A program made the position numbers and the translations under genes. Shown piece after piece: positions 22,560 through 35,197 of a stretch of 64,000 bases of DNA; the stretch's first letter is position 1; the number at the start of each line of letters is the position of its first letter. The notes under the pieces were generated by a model. The model was not told the origin of the DNA. It made no database searches and worked only from the letters and a program-made list of their open reading frames with translations. The stretch spans positions 23,180,501-23,244,500 of the forward strand of contig CANUEZ040000024.1 in assembly GCA_948099385.1 (NCBI GenBank), read 5' to 3'. This stretch comes from Fasciola hepatica (taxonomy: Eukaryota; Platyhelminthes; Trematoda; Plagiorchiida; Fasciolidae).

Positions 22560-22743
22560 TTTTCGAAATGGTCAAAGATCGCACTACTGCCGCCCGCTTT
22601 TACTTTAAAGGCCATAGACACCATTCAGGTTACTGTCCCTACTCATGGTCTCCCTCACATCCTGGCCACAGACAAAGTCTTACAGTTTACGTCCGCACTG
22701 CTTGAACAATTCTGCCAACGGAATAAGTGTTGTTCGGTAACAT
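22560..22743 (+). pseudogene. Ty3/gypsy integrase core fragment, right arm
   Basis: Continues from the spacer: FSKWSKIALLPPA, THGLPHILATDKVLQFTSAL, EQFCQRNKC, then a stop. The block CTTGAACAATTCTGCCAACG (about 22,703-22,722) occurs again, slightly diverged, at about 23,247-23,266 in the next integrase piece. The same part of integrase therefore lies on both sides of the inverted gag fragment. The reading is identical to the left arm from 22,560 on. Confidence 0.75.
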
Positions 22744-22818
22744 AGCTGTGTCGGGAAAGAAGATTGTCTGTCAACATTTCGGTTACCGCGAGTAACCATT
22801 CTCACGACCAGTTTGCAA

Positions 22819-23151
22819 TCAGTTGATCTTGCAACAAGATTCGAACGGGACGAAATCATCGGTATCACGCTTGGAGAGCTGAAGACGTTGGAAACGGGAT
22901 TGGAAAGCAGAACAAGACTGGCCAAAAATATTAGTCAATGCATCAGTAGTGCACTTGAAGGTGCGAGCTCGTGGGTCATCAAATATGACAAAATTGCAAC
23001 ATCACACGTGTTCGGCCGAGCCGAATTTACAGAGAAATAATCGTACTTTAACAGCATCATCGCTCGAAACCAGTTCAAACTCAAAAATGTCTTCATAGCG
23101 TTTATACCAAACGTCGAAGGTGATTTCGGGGACAGGATCGTATATGAAATC
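22819..23151 (-). pseudogene. Ty3/gypsy gag fragment, inverted, right arm
   Basis: Exact mirror of 19,912-20,244. On the minus strand it reads the gag pattern FDVWYKRYE...VKVRLFLCKFG, the TGA stop and SRFQRLQLSKRDTDDF. It is embedded between two plus-strand integrase pieces that overlap in content. This is best explained by a nested or inverted insertion, or by a template switch, before the whole arm was duplicated. Confidence 0.7.
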
Positions 23152-23185
23152 AAAAACAATACGGTGTGCGTTATCTGATGAAAGG

Positions 23186-23823
23186 GGTGCGGTCGAAATC
23201 CATCCTCGTCACGGACAACGCCTCATAATTCATGTCCGCGTTGTTTGAACAATGCTGCCAACGGAATAAGATTCCAGACGTCCGTTCACCACCCTATCAT
23301 CTGCAGTCCAATAGACGGGCAGGATGATTTGTTGACACTTCCAAACGGGCACTTCGAAAGTCATACGGTGAGGGGGTGGGAAGACACGGGAAATCAGCCG
23401 GGCTTTCCTCTCGATGTACAGAATCACCTCTAACCCAGCTAGTCTGAGCGGTCAGTCACCAGAAGAGGTATTATTGAACAAGAAGGTGCACACAATTCAC
23501 CAGGCACTAACTCCAACAAAATTCCAATCCGTGACCCCAGAAAAAAAAGGATTTCCCGTGAGAAGCTTGGTTTATACACCCGGCTACCGCCTCGGAAAAC
23601 CAACGCGGAGTGAAGCAGTAGTGACACGCAGAATAGGTAACGTTACCTACGAAGTAACCACCACCACAGATGGAACATCGCTGCTCCACCAGAACCAACT
23701 ACGCAACCGGTGGACGTCGGTGGGAGGTAACAACCACGAAGGACATCGATTACTATTGGACACATTCCAGATGCCGGCAGTTACTAAAACCGAAAGTAAG
23801 CCATGCCTTGTCCTCAGAGAATG
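23186..23823 (+). pseudogene. Ty3/gypsy integrase, C-terminal part, right arm
   Basis: Mirror of 19,240-19,877. It restarts at ILVTDNAS, with an in-frame stop just after, then PEEVLLNKKVHTIHQALTP and the C-terminal GNVTYEV...LLHQNQLRNRW domain in a 136-codon open frame (23,414-23,824). It is followed within about 85 bp by the 3' LTR, the expected end of a gypsy pol. Broken by the stop and at least one frame change. Confidence 0.8.
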
Positions 23824-23907
23824 AACAGATTAATAGGGTCGAGCCCGTGCACCCGTTGCAGTTGGATCCACGTGCGAAGGCCTACCGTGAGCTTATTCGA
23901 GGGTAGA

Positions 23908-24275
23908 TGGTGGAAAAAATCCTTTTCCCCACAAATCAATGCCGAGGAGTTCAAATCCGTGGTCAGGTTTCATTTACCTTGCTTACTTTTGGAGATATGA
24001 AAGGCCTACTTCGAATTCGAATTGTGTGCTGCTGGAAGCTACACAAAGAACTGTACAATTCACTTTCACCAAAACACTCAGTGTTGTTTTGGTCTGAAAG
24101 GCTACATAAATTTTATGTAAGCAACCGTGCACCATTGTACATTCCTCTTTGTTACAGCACCAAATATACGGTTTGGCTGAAGGTCTTGTCTTCCGTGTTC
24201 TTCCTTACGTGTACGAGGTTGTCCGGGGTGGAGTTTACCAGTCGTAGTGCGAAATTCGGAATTCGCGCATTATCA
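23908..24275 (+). mobile_element. 3' LTR of the Ty3/gypsy element, right arm
   Basis: 368 bp, TGGTGGAAAAAATCC...GCATTATCA. The match to the solo LTR at 4,741-5,108 (same length, TG and CA at both ends) defines the borders. It contains ACTTCGAATTCGAATTG, itself palindromic, and a TTTTATGTAAG stretch. No second LTR upstream of the pol remains was found, so the element is incomplete. Confidence 0.8.
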
Positions 24276-24336
24276 GTCGCGTGATTTCGGTCGGGGATTC
24301 GTAACAGATATGGCGTGGGAGAAATTTTGTAAAGAT

Positions 24337-24675
24337 TTATTCTCGAGGAAATGTGATGGGATGTGGAACAATTGGATAAGTGGGAGCGAAAAAGGATAAG
24401 TCAGTTTGTAGCAGACAAGTAGGGTCCTGAAGTCTATTTTGGACTAGGTTAAAACAAGACTCAATATGCTGATCAACGAGTTCATTCAAAAGAGTATTAA
24501 TGGGGATAGATGAAACGTGACTGATATTTACTAAGCCACGGCGTAGAGCCTCAAGGTCCTGTTTCAGATAACCAAGAACAATAGAGTAGGATAGGAAGAT
24601 TTCATCAGAATACGAACTTGGAAATGCCTGACTGCGGTGTCCGAAACTGTCTGCCAGCAGAGTTTTGAATGGGAG
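24337..24675 (-). CDS. Open frame ending at a poly(A) signal, right arm, product unknown
   Basis: Identical mirror of 18,388-18,726: 112 open codons, a helical Leu-rich middle and a TAA overlapping AATAAA. Because the inner arms are identical, this copy adds no independent evidence of selection. It ends about 60 bp from the end of the LTR, so the frame may be a terminal exon or part of an unrecognised element next to the gypsy remnant. Confidence 0.35.
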   Translation of the reverse strand, partial: LPFKTLLADSFGHRSQAFPSSYSDEIFLSYSIVLGYLKQDLEALRRGLVNISHVSSIPINTLLNELVDQHIESCFNLVQNRLQDPTCLLQTDLSFFAPTYPIVPHPITFPRE

Positions 24676-26987
24676 TTATCCATTTTAGATTGTTGTCTAA
24701 GTTGATTCTCAAGTACTCGACGGAGCTCACTCTAGACGAAGATTTATAAGTTTATCCATTGATGCGGAATGCGTACAAAACTGGACGAGAAATGTTTAGA
24801 AATAAACAGAATCTGGGTATAATTATTCCAAAATTTATCTGATTCAAGAGCAATTTGACCAAACGTGACCAGGAAAATGATAAATGTGGTCCATTTTATC
24901 ACATAAAACTGAAGATGACAGACGACGGTTGCATGAAGTGAAGTTTAGTAATTTTGGAAGTCAAAATAGGTTTGATTGTAATTCGATCACCTCGAAATAC
25001 CAGTGTAAATTCACGGGAGCATCGATTGTTTTCTCTGGTGTGTGTTTGATCGAGTACACTCTAGGGTTTGAACCCGAATAACATTGGAAACTGCAAGTTG
25101 TCCGCGGTAAATGTTGAACATTCCCATTTGGCTGTAAACAAATTCCTGAAAGTTAACATAACTTGTCATTTCGTCTATCCATCATTAGATTAGGACCGGT
25201 GATGGTCGGATGGTATAGAACGTTCTCTAACCACCTCTGTGGTCTGAGCCTCGAATCCCGCCATCGCCCGTCCGGCTTGCTACCACATGTGAACTATTGG
25301 AACTTTAGGCAGTTCTCCACTTCAATTCTCACAGTCTGGTTGCCGGCTATCCCTAATAGTGCAATTCGCCTTTCAGCCAGTAAGTTATAGACCTTCCATT
25401 GCACACGTGTGCAACCAAATGATAGTAAAGGATTGTCATTATCCTTTGTTGCATGTAAGAAAGCGTTGGAAGAAGCTCACAAAGACCAGCATAATATGAA
25501 AGACAGAATCAACATAAGCCACCACCGGATTTAGTGTGGCAATGGGTCGAGCTGCATTAGTTTGCCTTCTACCTTTAGCGCTGATCGCCGGTGGCATTTT
25601 CCAAACTTTGTACCTCAGATTTGAAGTCTTCCGACCTGATCAACTACGATGGTGAGATTTGTTTTCTCATGCCAGAAACATAGGACATTAGATTTTGTAT
25701 CCACCTTCAGTTTACGACGCCTCATTGGAATTATCAAATCAAGCCATTTATCTTGACAACCTTGATGTAGTATGCAAGGACCAATAAGCATCTGTCGGGG
25801 GATTGCGTGTGTTCGATCTGAAGCAACAAAACGCAGAAATTCTCATCAGCCCAATGCCCGGTAATTATTTCAGCGTTTTCTCACACTCACATCTACTAAA
25901 ATATCAATATGGTTGTCTACAGCCTGCTCACCACATAAGAACAAAAATGCAAAGCTGAGCAACGTAAAAAGTGTTCACTAAATTGAAAAATTTTCATTCA
26001 TCTTTAGTGGGTCTGCAGGGTCGTTGGAGCATTTCTTCCGAAAACGATAAGACTGAACATTGGAAAACGAATAGCAACTCTAAAGCAACATGTCGAGGCT
26101 AATTTGTACAGAAAACATACGATCGCGAAAATTCCTCCTAGAATTTACATTTAAATTGGCAAAAAGTAGTATGTAGAAAAGATCCGGTTTGATAAGAGTT
26201 GCGTTTTGTCAGAGTGAATAATTGGTGTGTTCAATTCGAGTTGATTTTGATAGATCTTTAGGTAGGCTGTACGGAGGCCACCTGCTTACCATACAAAGAT
26301 AGCCATTACTATGGCTTACCTCAACAATGTGAGTGAATGTTCCGCCTGGGAAAGATCGCTGCGCAACTACAACTGTGCCTCGTTCACAGTTCTATGTGGA
26401 TACCTCGCAGCCAGCCTCGCGAACGACGACACTGTGGTCGCCAGTTGAAATATGTGATTTAAGTAGTATTCATTCGAAGACAAGCATCCACGCACACTTC
26501 TGACACACAAATCATATTGTTGTGAATAGAATAAATACAGACTGTCCAAGTGTCAACAAGAATAAACCAAATAGTAGCGAGTACGCATAACTAATGAGTG
26601 GTGGCAACCGCGACACGGGTCTTGTTTTTCCGGAATTCTTTGGTCATTCTCCCATGGATCATGTTTCTATCGAACAGCATAGTGGACCACTTAGGGATAC
26701 AAAAATTGTCAATTCATACAAATATTCCTTTCCATATTTGATGAGTGTTGGATTTATGAAAAGTGGTACAGATTGACAGAGTTTCCACATTTTGATCAAT
26801 CCAACCCATCTCAAGCTTACACAAATGAATTTACTAGTCTCAAGTGCCCTTATATTTCAACAATTTCATGGACATGGGTAATCTATAAGAAAACTCCAAT
26901 GGGAGTTCCAATCAAAATGCGAATTGATCATGCTCCGATTCCAATATAATTTAGGCAGGTACACATTATGACCGATTGAGGAAAGGC
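24676..26987. other. Right inner arm, no identified gene
   Basis: Mirror of 16,076-18,387. Short frames at 24,884, 25,163, 26,367 and 26,594 repeat those of the left arm. Nothing further recognised. Confidence 0.5.
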
Positions 26988-27088
26988 ACGAAGCCCCGGT
27001 TTGCTCTCATAACTCAACTAGTAGAGCCCACGTTGTACAAACGAGTGGGTGGTGTTCGTGCTTCTGTGTTCGAATCCCATCAAATTTG
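26988..27088 (+). repeat. tRNA-like SINE head, family B, right arm
   Basis: A-box-like AACTCAACTAGTAGAGCC and B box GTGTTCGAATCCC at tRNA-like spacing. It mirrors 15,975-16,075 with several substitutions between the boxes. Confidence 0.5.
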
Positions 27089-29223
27089 ACCGTTTTTAAC
27101 AGATGCAACAACTAGGCTTTTCATATTGTTCAATCAGTATGCAACCTCACAAGCTTAATGCTAGTACAATCTAAGCATATTCAGCTGACTACAAATTGGT
27201 TTTGATAATATAACGGTAGCTGACGAGCAGATGTTTGTGGTGAATTCGCATGAAAGTGCAGGCAGAAATAAGAGTGTAATATCCTATTGGGCAAGGGTTA
27301 TTATTGTTTGAGTGCATGGATGAAAGCTGAGTTATTTCACATGGGTTCTGTGTACTTTGTGTGTAATGAAACAAGTATATGCACAGTTGGGTTTCTGGTG
27401 GATTCACTTGAAGTTAGGATTTCATTTTTACTTCAGAATTGCGCCATTTGTTCGAGAAGGCGTTCAACTTCTCCTGCGTGATCTCACATTATTTAATTGA
27501 CCACTTGATATTCGTTATGAACGAGAATTATATAGTTTTGTATTTATCATTATTTGCCAATTGAATGGCTCTTGTTTGGAAGAGCGTAAATCGATTAATT
27601 ACACAAAGAAGTTAGTGGTGCAACTGTAGCTTTCCATTTTAACTCACGGTCACGTGATTTATCAATGTTACATTTACGATCAAATTATTCATGTTCAGGG
27701 TTTGACTGATCTGCACTCTACTAAGATATCACGAGGAATGTAACAATCCAAGCCGTCAGAATATATCAGTTCATCTTATCGTTCAAATGATCCTAATAAA
27801 TGAGAAGTTTAATCTCATTCAGTTTAATTCGATATAGTTCTCTGAGTACAACCCAAAGAGTACTCGTCAACTGTTCAAACTTTTCATGTGCTTTGCTTTC
27901 TGAAGTGAAATAATTTGCGCTGCCATCGATGATGTAATCTTGTAATATAAAAGCAGAATTTGTAGGACGAGATTAATTGGTGTTTTGGACACTTGTGGAA
28001 AATACACAGTTTTCCAATCACGTGTCTTCTACACTTCAGATTATTCTCACTTACTCCCTTTACTTGGCCATTGCTCATTCACCATTGTTGTGCATCGGTC
28101 GAGAAATGCCACTGAACTTCGAGACTACACTTTGATAGAAGTGGGCACTGATCTTCTTGTATAGGGAAGTGTTAACCTTATCAGGAATCATTCGTCTAGG
28201 TGCTCCGAACTTTCAAATTTGCATTTTTAGAAAAGCTGTAGGTGGCTGGAGGTTGTTCAGAACATTGATTAAACTGGCCACAAATCACGATAAACTGCTA
28301 ATAACATGCTCCACCAAATAATTTACCAGTGTCATTCTAAGATCTTGTTTGTCTGTATCATGGTGTAGATTGGTGTGAGGAGAATTGATCGGAGATGAAT
28401 TGGAAGACTTTTCATTCTAATGATAGAGTTCTAGAACCTCCAAAATGACTCGATAATTGTAAACTTCTTTAATGGTAGTTGATAAATGATATAGAAATGC
28501 TATCTTGAACTGTTAGTGAATGAATGAATTGCCCGGAGGCTAATTAGCCACAAACGGAGGAGTAGTGTTGGGTGATCTCATAAGCTATCCGGTTGGGAGA
28601 TTGATTTGACAGGACACTTTAAACGGTAAGAAGCGTTATCGGAAATTCCCATAGAACACATCTGGATAGCACAATTTGACGAACAAGCTCGTTTTAAGCG
28701 ATTCACACTTATCCCATTAGATAAATATACATGACGACAAGTTAAATGATTGGACGAATTGGACAAGTAGAAAATGATAGAGAATAATGGTGACAAAAAG
28801 GGGAGAAAGAGAACAATTTTGATCCATACCTCAATTAAAACCGGATGTATGTCGTTTGTCCCGTGTGTTGTCAGCTTTCATCTGGTCTATAATCTGTTGT
28901 AGAGTGTAGCATACAATCATTGTTTTGGAGCACGCAGAGGTGGGTTTTGGAGGCGAATGCTAACAGCCTCAGCTGTGGCTAGTATGCGACATTTTGCCGA
29001 TCTTGATTGCTGACCCGGAACCTTAAACAATGCATAGAAAACCTCAGTCACGTTTACTGTGTGATTTGTAGTAATCATTTTAGGAAATCTCTAAAATAAA
29101 TCCACCGAATATCATTGGGATAGCATTCTGCAAGGAGGTTGTTTTACCCAAGTTGAACCGCCTACCAGAAACATTCAAAACAGAATTTTAGAAACATCCA
29201 AATCATTTATTCTGCATACACAA
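27089..29223. other. Right-arm sequence, no identified gene
   Basis: Mirror of the left arm around 13,840-15,974 with scattered substitutions (for example ...IIKTNL versus ...IFETNS at the end of one short frame). No motif or splice evidence. Confidence 0.4.
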
Positions 29224-29493
29224 ATGGAAACCGTCATACAGTTTGGATCCGATATTTTATTCTACTCTGTGAATGAAAAGGGAGCAATTGGACGAACTGG
29301 CTGCATAATTATACTCCAAAATCCAATTCAGTCAAGATGTCACAGAGGATCTAGAAAGCTCCGTTATGCAGAGAAGCACACTGCGAATTTCGGTCAGTTA
29401 TGGTTTACTGACAGCATTCAAGGAGAACGTTGTTTGGTTATGACTATGGCTAGCCGGTTCTTCTATCCTGAGTTGATTACTTTAGGAGAATAA
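29224..29493 (+). CDS. Open frame present in three copies, right-arm copy, product unknown
   Basis: The 89-codon frame METVIQFGSDILFY...PELITLGE, paired with 13,570-13,839 and partly with 20,847-21,120. It has an ATG, but an in-frame start is not proof of a first exon. No signal peptide, membrane segment or known domain is evident. The single amino-acid difference from the left copy is conservative of length and frame. Confidence 0.35.
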   Translation: METVIQFGSDILFYSVNEKGAIGRTGCIIILQNPIQSRCHRGSRKLRYAEKHTANFGQLWFTDSIQGERCLVMTMASRFFYPELITLGE

Positions 29494-32400
29494 CACATTT
29501 ATTTAGGCGATAAATACCACTGATAGCATTCGAGCTTGAGATAATTGTTTGGAATTTGGAATTGATTGGTTTTCGGGATACAGATTTATGGAGGCACGAC
29601 GGGAAGTGGGTTGGTAAAACGTTGTACCCCATCAACCTTGATTTTGGCCAGTACAAATGGGAGAAAAAATGTATAAACAAATATGACATTTAATGCACGG
29701 ACCGATATCTTAGGTTAGATTATTCTTATTCTTTATCGGTAACATAGTCTAATGCTGCCAGAAGTTATTTAGGTTACCCAGTTCTACAAATATTTGAGAA
29801 TCAGTTAGTCTGAACTGTTCACTGGATGGCTCTCCGTGTTGTGGGTATTCGAAGAGTTGCTTTTCAGATTCATTGACAACCAAATTGAAAGTTCAGTAAG
29901 TGGGATGGTGTGTGGTAGTCAAATTTAGGTGCATAAATAGTACGAGCTGTTTGCTAAACTTCCACTGTGGTTTGTCGAGGCTTCCCAACGCAGCTGGTAG
30001 GGAACATGCGCAACAGAATCGTGCATGGCTTCCCATGTGTATTTTCGAATCACACTGAATTTATCGAAATTTTACATTTGGTTTAATTCAATTTTCATGG
30101 GCTTTATATGACGCCAACATTCGACGTTTACAGTTAATTGCAAAATAAATGAATAGCCCACCTGAGAGAGATCTTCTCCATAAGTGACTTAGCTCGCAAT
30201 CTCAATTGCTCATTTTGATGTGTTCATCCGAAGAATGGCGTTGTTAACCAGTTTGATCCATGAGTTTCGCCCACAATCCTGAATACTAGTTGGGTTTAAC
30301 CAGCATGTAATCGAGACTGGATGATTGTTTATTACAAAAATATATCGGGCAAACCAGTTGAAATCATTGTGTAGTACTTCGAACTAATCATTCTCTCACT
30401 TATCAAAGGTTCTCTATCATTATTTTGGGCATATCTGATCACGCGAGGAGCATGTTGCTGAGACGAAATATGGGATAATAATCCCTTTGATTGAATAACA
30501 AAGAAACATCAATGAGCCTTACTATTGTTGCTATTCAAGGAAATAATTATGGGAACTACAACAAAACGACAGATGTCAGCCACCACCAAGGAGGTCATGA
30601 TTGGCCTAAATGATCCTCCTGTATGAAAGCAGAATGAGTATGGAAGATATCTAAACCTTTCCCCTGGTTATTGATGTAAGGAACTGTGACGTCATCAATA
30701 CCCGCGCGAGAACGACAACGAACAACACACATCAGGAACCGTGAATATTAGGACGAGTTGTCTTGCTGTTGTTCGTGCTGTTGTTGTCAGTTAGGTTTTG
30801 GTTGATGCTGTTGTTGTCGGTGTTGTTGCTGTTGTTGTTGTCGGTGCTGCTGTTGTTGTCGTGTTGATAGTACTCGTCATCCTCGTCCTGTCATCTCAGC
30901 TAAAACATTGTCTTATGAAACCTGCCGTGTTGGGCTCAGTGTGTCACACCGAAAACTAGTATTTGCTTTGTCACGTATTCTCTCAGTTCTAAAATGTCAA
31001 ATCTTGTTTGCTCACTATATGAGTCTGTGCAATGTTGTGTAGGTTCGTGTCAATGCGTGTGTGACTGTCTGCAAAACGTGACGTGACCAAATGCCGAAGA
31101 TTTTTTCGATAAGACAAAATTCTGTTTCTGTGATTTGTTGATTTTTTGTCCGACAAGTTCATAAATTGTTTGACTGGCATTCGGCGTGTTGTTTGCTCCA
31201 TTTTGCGTGTGTGCATTACCCCCGACTTCTATAGATTATTGATTACGAGACACAGGAATCACCTTTTATGAAAATATTTTTCCCTAATTTAACAACTTCA
31301 TATTCGAGAAAATTGAGTAACTTCATCCCCGCATATTGTTTATGACTCTGCTGTTGATGTCCAGTCACAAATACAAATAGAGGCCTAACCGAGAAGTGAG
31401 CAGTGAATCACCTCGTCGGAGAGCTGGTGGAACATTTGGTAAATGGTCATCGTTTAGTGGGTGTTTAGTTGTTAGAAACGCACAATTTGTTTTCCTACTT
31501 AGCCGATGCAAGTGTCTAGTGCAGTGAGCAAAGCGAATGTCATTCAGCTCTTGGATACTATTCCCTTACATTGGCACTCGATGTGTGTAAACTACCAAAT
31601 TCAACATAGGGTAGTTCGGCAACCAATGTGGACTTTATTCTCTCGAGACTTTAAAAAGTCGAAGATAATCACTTTGCGCTTGCAAAATGAGTGATTCTTC
31701 TACTGCTGATACATCCGAAACAAAGTTCGTTGTTCCATTAGCATACCAACGGTCTGTGGATATCATCCATTTCGGTGACAGTTGATATGATATGCTGAAA
31801 AGGTCCCAGATTCGAAGAACGCCTTTATTGGTGGCGCTGTAATTTGGCCAATGATTTGAATTTCATTTGCATTGAAAACTTATCATTGCTGATCCTCGGC
31901 TACATCCAACTACGAGCAATTTTCTAACAGTGGTACTTGCGAGTCCTTACAGATCCCATTAATTTCGGTCATTTCCATTCTCGTTGAAGTGTGTGTTACT
32001 ATCCGGACAATTTCAGTCTCACTTTCCCCAAAAATACTTGTCTGTCTATTCCCTGCTTGCTTTCTGATATCTGTTCATGAACAGTGTATGCGTCGACCAG
32101 TCAGAACAAGAAAACTCGAACGATTCTTTTACTCTCAGAGATTTCTAATAGCATAAGGATCCGAAATAAGTAGTTTCATACGACTCTTAGTATTCCACTA
32201 ATTTCTCGCCAATGTGGCTTTTCAAAACAAACCAGTGGGTACAATTTAGCTACTGCGTTCAAGGAAACAGTTTCACATCTTAGAGGAACGGAAGGAAGAT
32301 TGGATGAAAGCAACAGCAGTTAAAGATTCTGCTTCAGATCAAGTACTGTAAAAGTTGCCATTCACTGGAATCTGTAGGTTTCGACTGAACTATTGGTCAC

Positions 32401-32994
32401 TCCATATATCCCGAAAGCCAGTGCGCTCTATCAGCTCAGAATAGGGATTCGAAGTGGCAGATTTTAAACATTTCGTATTTTGTTCATTCGAAGCAATAAT
32501 CCATCATACAGTTCCACTACGTGCAAAGTCAGAACGCATACGAAGATGGGAAGTGAGTACTGAGCTGTGAGTACGGTTTGCCGCACTCTGAAGTTTGTCT
32601 GGCGTAGTGGGACGGTTTCCATATGCCACAAATCGATGGACTTCTTAGGATAGCAAATCATTTGAAACACAGGAGACACGACACTCCTCATCTGAGTGAT
32701 TTGCTGAAAATTATCATTATCGTTTGCTATGAGGACTTCAGGATTATTTTCTATTGCACGTTTTAATGTAACTTAGTGCATCGCACTTCGTCCAGTCTGT
32801 TCCAGATGGTTTTCGATTCATGTCACACTTGTACTTAATTGCCCTACTCATCTGAAGCCAGTCGTTTAGTTGTCTTCAAATAATTCGTCAGTTCCTTCAA
32901 AACATTTCCGGAAATTCTTCAAAACATCTCGGTTCAGATGACGGTTCACTCCTATTTCGACCCAAGAGGAAATCATCAACATGATCATTTGCAG
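29494..32994. other. Right-arm sequence, no identified gene; contains a GTT-rich tract
   Basis: Mirror of 10,073-13,569. It holds the GTT/TGT triplet tract (30,757-30,866). A 62-codon frame at 31,506-31,694 has no equal on the left, because a base change alters it. Nothing recognisable. Confidence 0.4.
30757..30866. repeat. Imperfect GTT/TGT trinucleotide tract, right arm
   Basis: Mirror of the CAA tract at 12,197-12,306. Interrupted triplets, about 110 bp, no net length difference. Confidence 0.85.
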
Positions 32995-33096
32995 ATCAGT
33001 GGTCGGAGTTGTTTGTGTGCAAGATTTGGAAGACGATCACTGTGTGTACCACGAACATGTATGACCAATTGACAGGTCATGACCGACCCGACCACA
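32995..33096 (+). CDS. Candidate internal exon with good splice borders, right-arm copy
   Basis: Acceptor ATGATCATTTGCAG, a 102-bp exon open in a 2-99-1 arrangement (QWSELFVCKIWKTITV...DRPDH), and donor GTAAGTTT. Sequence identical to 9,971-10,072, although the intron just upstream differs by about 8% and the acceptor itself changed (TTTGCAG here, TTTTCAG there), both still functional in appearance. Product unknown. If spliced, neighbouring exons are probably among the paired frames at 35,198-35,500 and 37,401-37,783 on the same strand. Confidence 0.4.
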
Positions 33097-35197
33097 GTAA
33101 GTTTCGCTGTCAGTTCGCGTCCAGGACACTTATGATTGAGCACTGTTTTCTAATGTTTCACCGTCCAGGTCTTGGTTCTCAAGTTTGTCCAAGTACAGGT
33201 GTGTGAATATACTGAAGAAGTATCAGCGGTTCCGTGGGACGTGATCCAACACATAACACATTGATACTCAGTATTGCTTGAAAGGGGTATTAGGTATATA
33301 TATATCGATTGTGCTGCACTGCATTTGTTCTGAGGTGCCAAGCAATGCAGCATAATATAGTACTTCTATGAAGTATGGCAAAATCACTTTTACTCCGTTC
33401 AGCGAAGCATTCATAGAAGAACAGTACTTTACCACGAAGAAAGATGTATGCGCAAATTAGCAATTACTCATCGTTAGTGAGATTCAGTTCAAGTGAATTT
33501 CACTTCCCCAATTTTTTCAAACATACTTATGCGTGACACGTTACCAACTTTTAACCTCTATGCTCCCACCGATTCCCCTGGGGTTACAAGCATCAGTACA
33601 ACTTTATTCCCCACAGATCAGAATCGATCTAACGTAAATTATAATGGAGAGGGTTGAAGCATATTGAATTTTACTGCTGACATGCGCTACTTCGTGCTGT
33701 GATATATTCAACTGAATGAGACATAATCATCGGCAAACTATAATATTTGACTCCCAAGTTCCAAAACTCCTGTACGCAGTACGACCGAGGTACTTCACAG
33801 GCGCCCCCTAACGATAGAGAAAAACATTTTTCAAATTGTTTGGGTCAACCGGTTTGTCAATCCAGACTATTCTATGTTTCTGGAAATATTTCTCAGTTCG
33901 TTTTATTTGTCCACCCCACCTGCTCTTCTTAGTCTTGTATCCTGTGTCTGGCTTTGTCATTGTTCTTTCACTTGGTATTTATTTGAAACCCTCGAAATTC
34001 TGTACTTAAGCTGCACACGTCATAGGTCTGCCGTCTAAGTCCAACCTTTGGAGGTATGTGCATAGAACAGATAACCCCATTTTTAAATACTTTCTCGGAA
34101 ATATGGATGTAGCCACGGATGAGACACACCTTTTTATATGTCCGCAAGATTTGATTGAGTTGCACTAGCGTTGATTCATGTCGAATTGAATGACAGTTGT
34201 GTAAAATTTCTTCATGAGTTCGTGGTGTCATGAAGCCTGTTGGACTAATGTGAGGGTAACCATTTTATCGCCGTTTTATTTAACCGTTCAAATTGAACTA
34301 CTGTGGTAATAGGTGCACAGTTAGGTAAGTTCGTCGTGAATGGATAACAGACTCCGTTGACTTTAAATTAAATCAGACAAAGGAGATACCTACCTAAGTG
34401 TGTACTTGCAAGATGAACTAAATCTCAAGTCGCATTGCTACGAAAGATGATGGGAGATCCAATTTGCGAAATCAGCTGTCCTCAGGTGTTTTGACTGAAA
34501 GTCATTACAAGGGCGTCTAAGGAGAATATTACAACTTTTGGTGAAATTTTAGGAGTCGTTGTTGGAAGGAATTAGGTAGTCACTCTGTGTGAACGCGAAC
34601 AAGGAAACGTCGGTTGCGTTAGCCTACATTATTGAAGGTAAAACGAAGGAAGTCATATGATACAGTGGGAAAGGTTTTCAGTTGACATCTACCCATATAT
34701 AATAAAATGTCTGATGGATTAAATGGTTGATTGAATGTGTCCATACACTTGGAAACACTGAATGCTTCTTATCTTTGAGCTACTCAAAACCATTTCTTTC
34801 TCCCACTGCACATCCCGATCAAACGAGATGAATGAAATACCAAAATTATCAAGTTTCACATCCAGCTTCGTGGTTAACCCGAATTATTTTCCTTTCTTCT
34901 CAATCTCTCAACACCTAATACATGGATATGTGTATGGTGATGTATTTACAATTAGGCGAATCTTTGAAAACGAGCTTGTACTTGCCTAATGTCTCGGAAG
35001 GTAAAATATAACGAAAGCGTTCCTTATGTCTTCCGTGAGGTTTGTCGGATGACTGTCTGATATGGTGTTCAAATCACGTGCGTCATTCCTTCAATTACAC
35101 TATGCTCACCAAGGCTGATATAGGATATTCACAAGCATATTAGGAGTCTGTCAAATGTCATTGTAAGTATTTTCGCCGGACCCATTCTGCGATTTGA
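33097..35197. other. Right-arm sequence, no identified gene; locally diverged
   Basis: Counterpart of 7,857-9,970. At about 33,740-33,970 the 70-codon frame seen on the left (9,094-9,306) carries a TAG and substitutions at roughly one base in ten. The 87-codon minus-strand frame at 33,968-34,231 is preserved. Confidence 0.35.
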
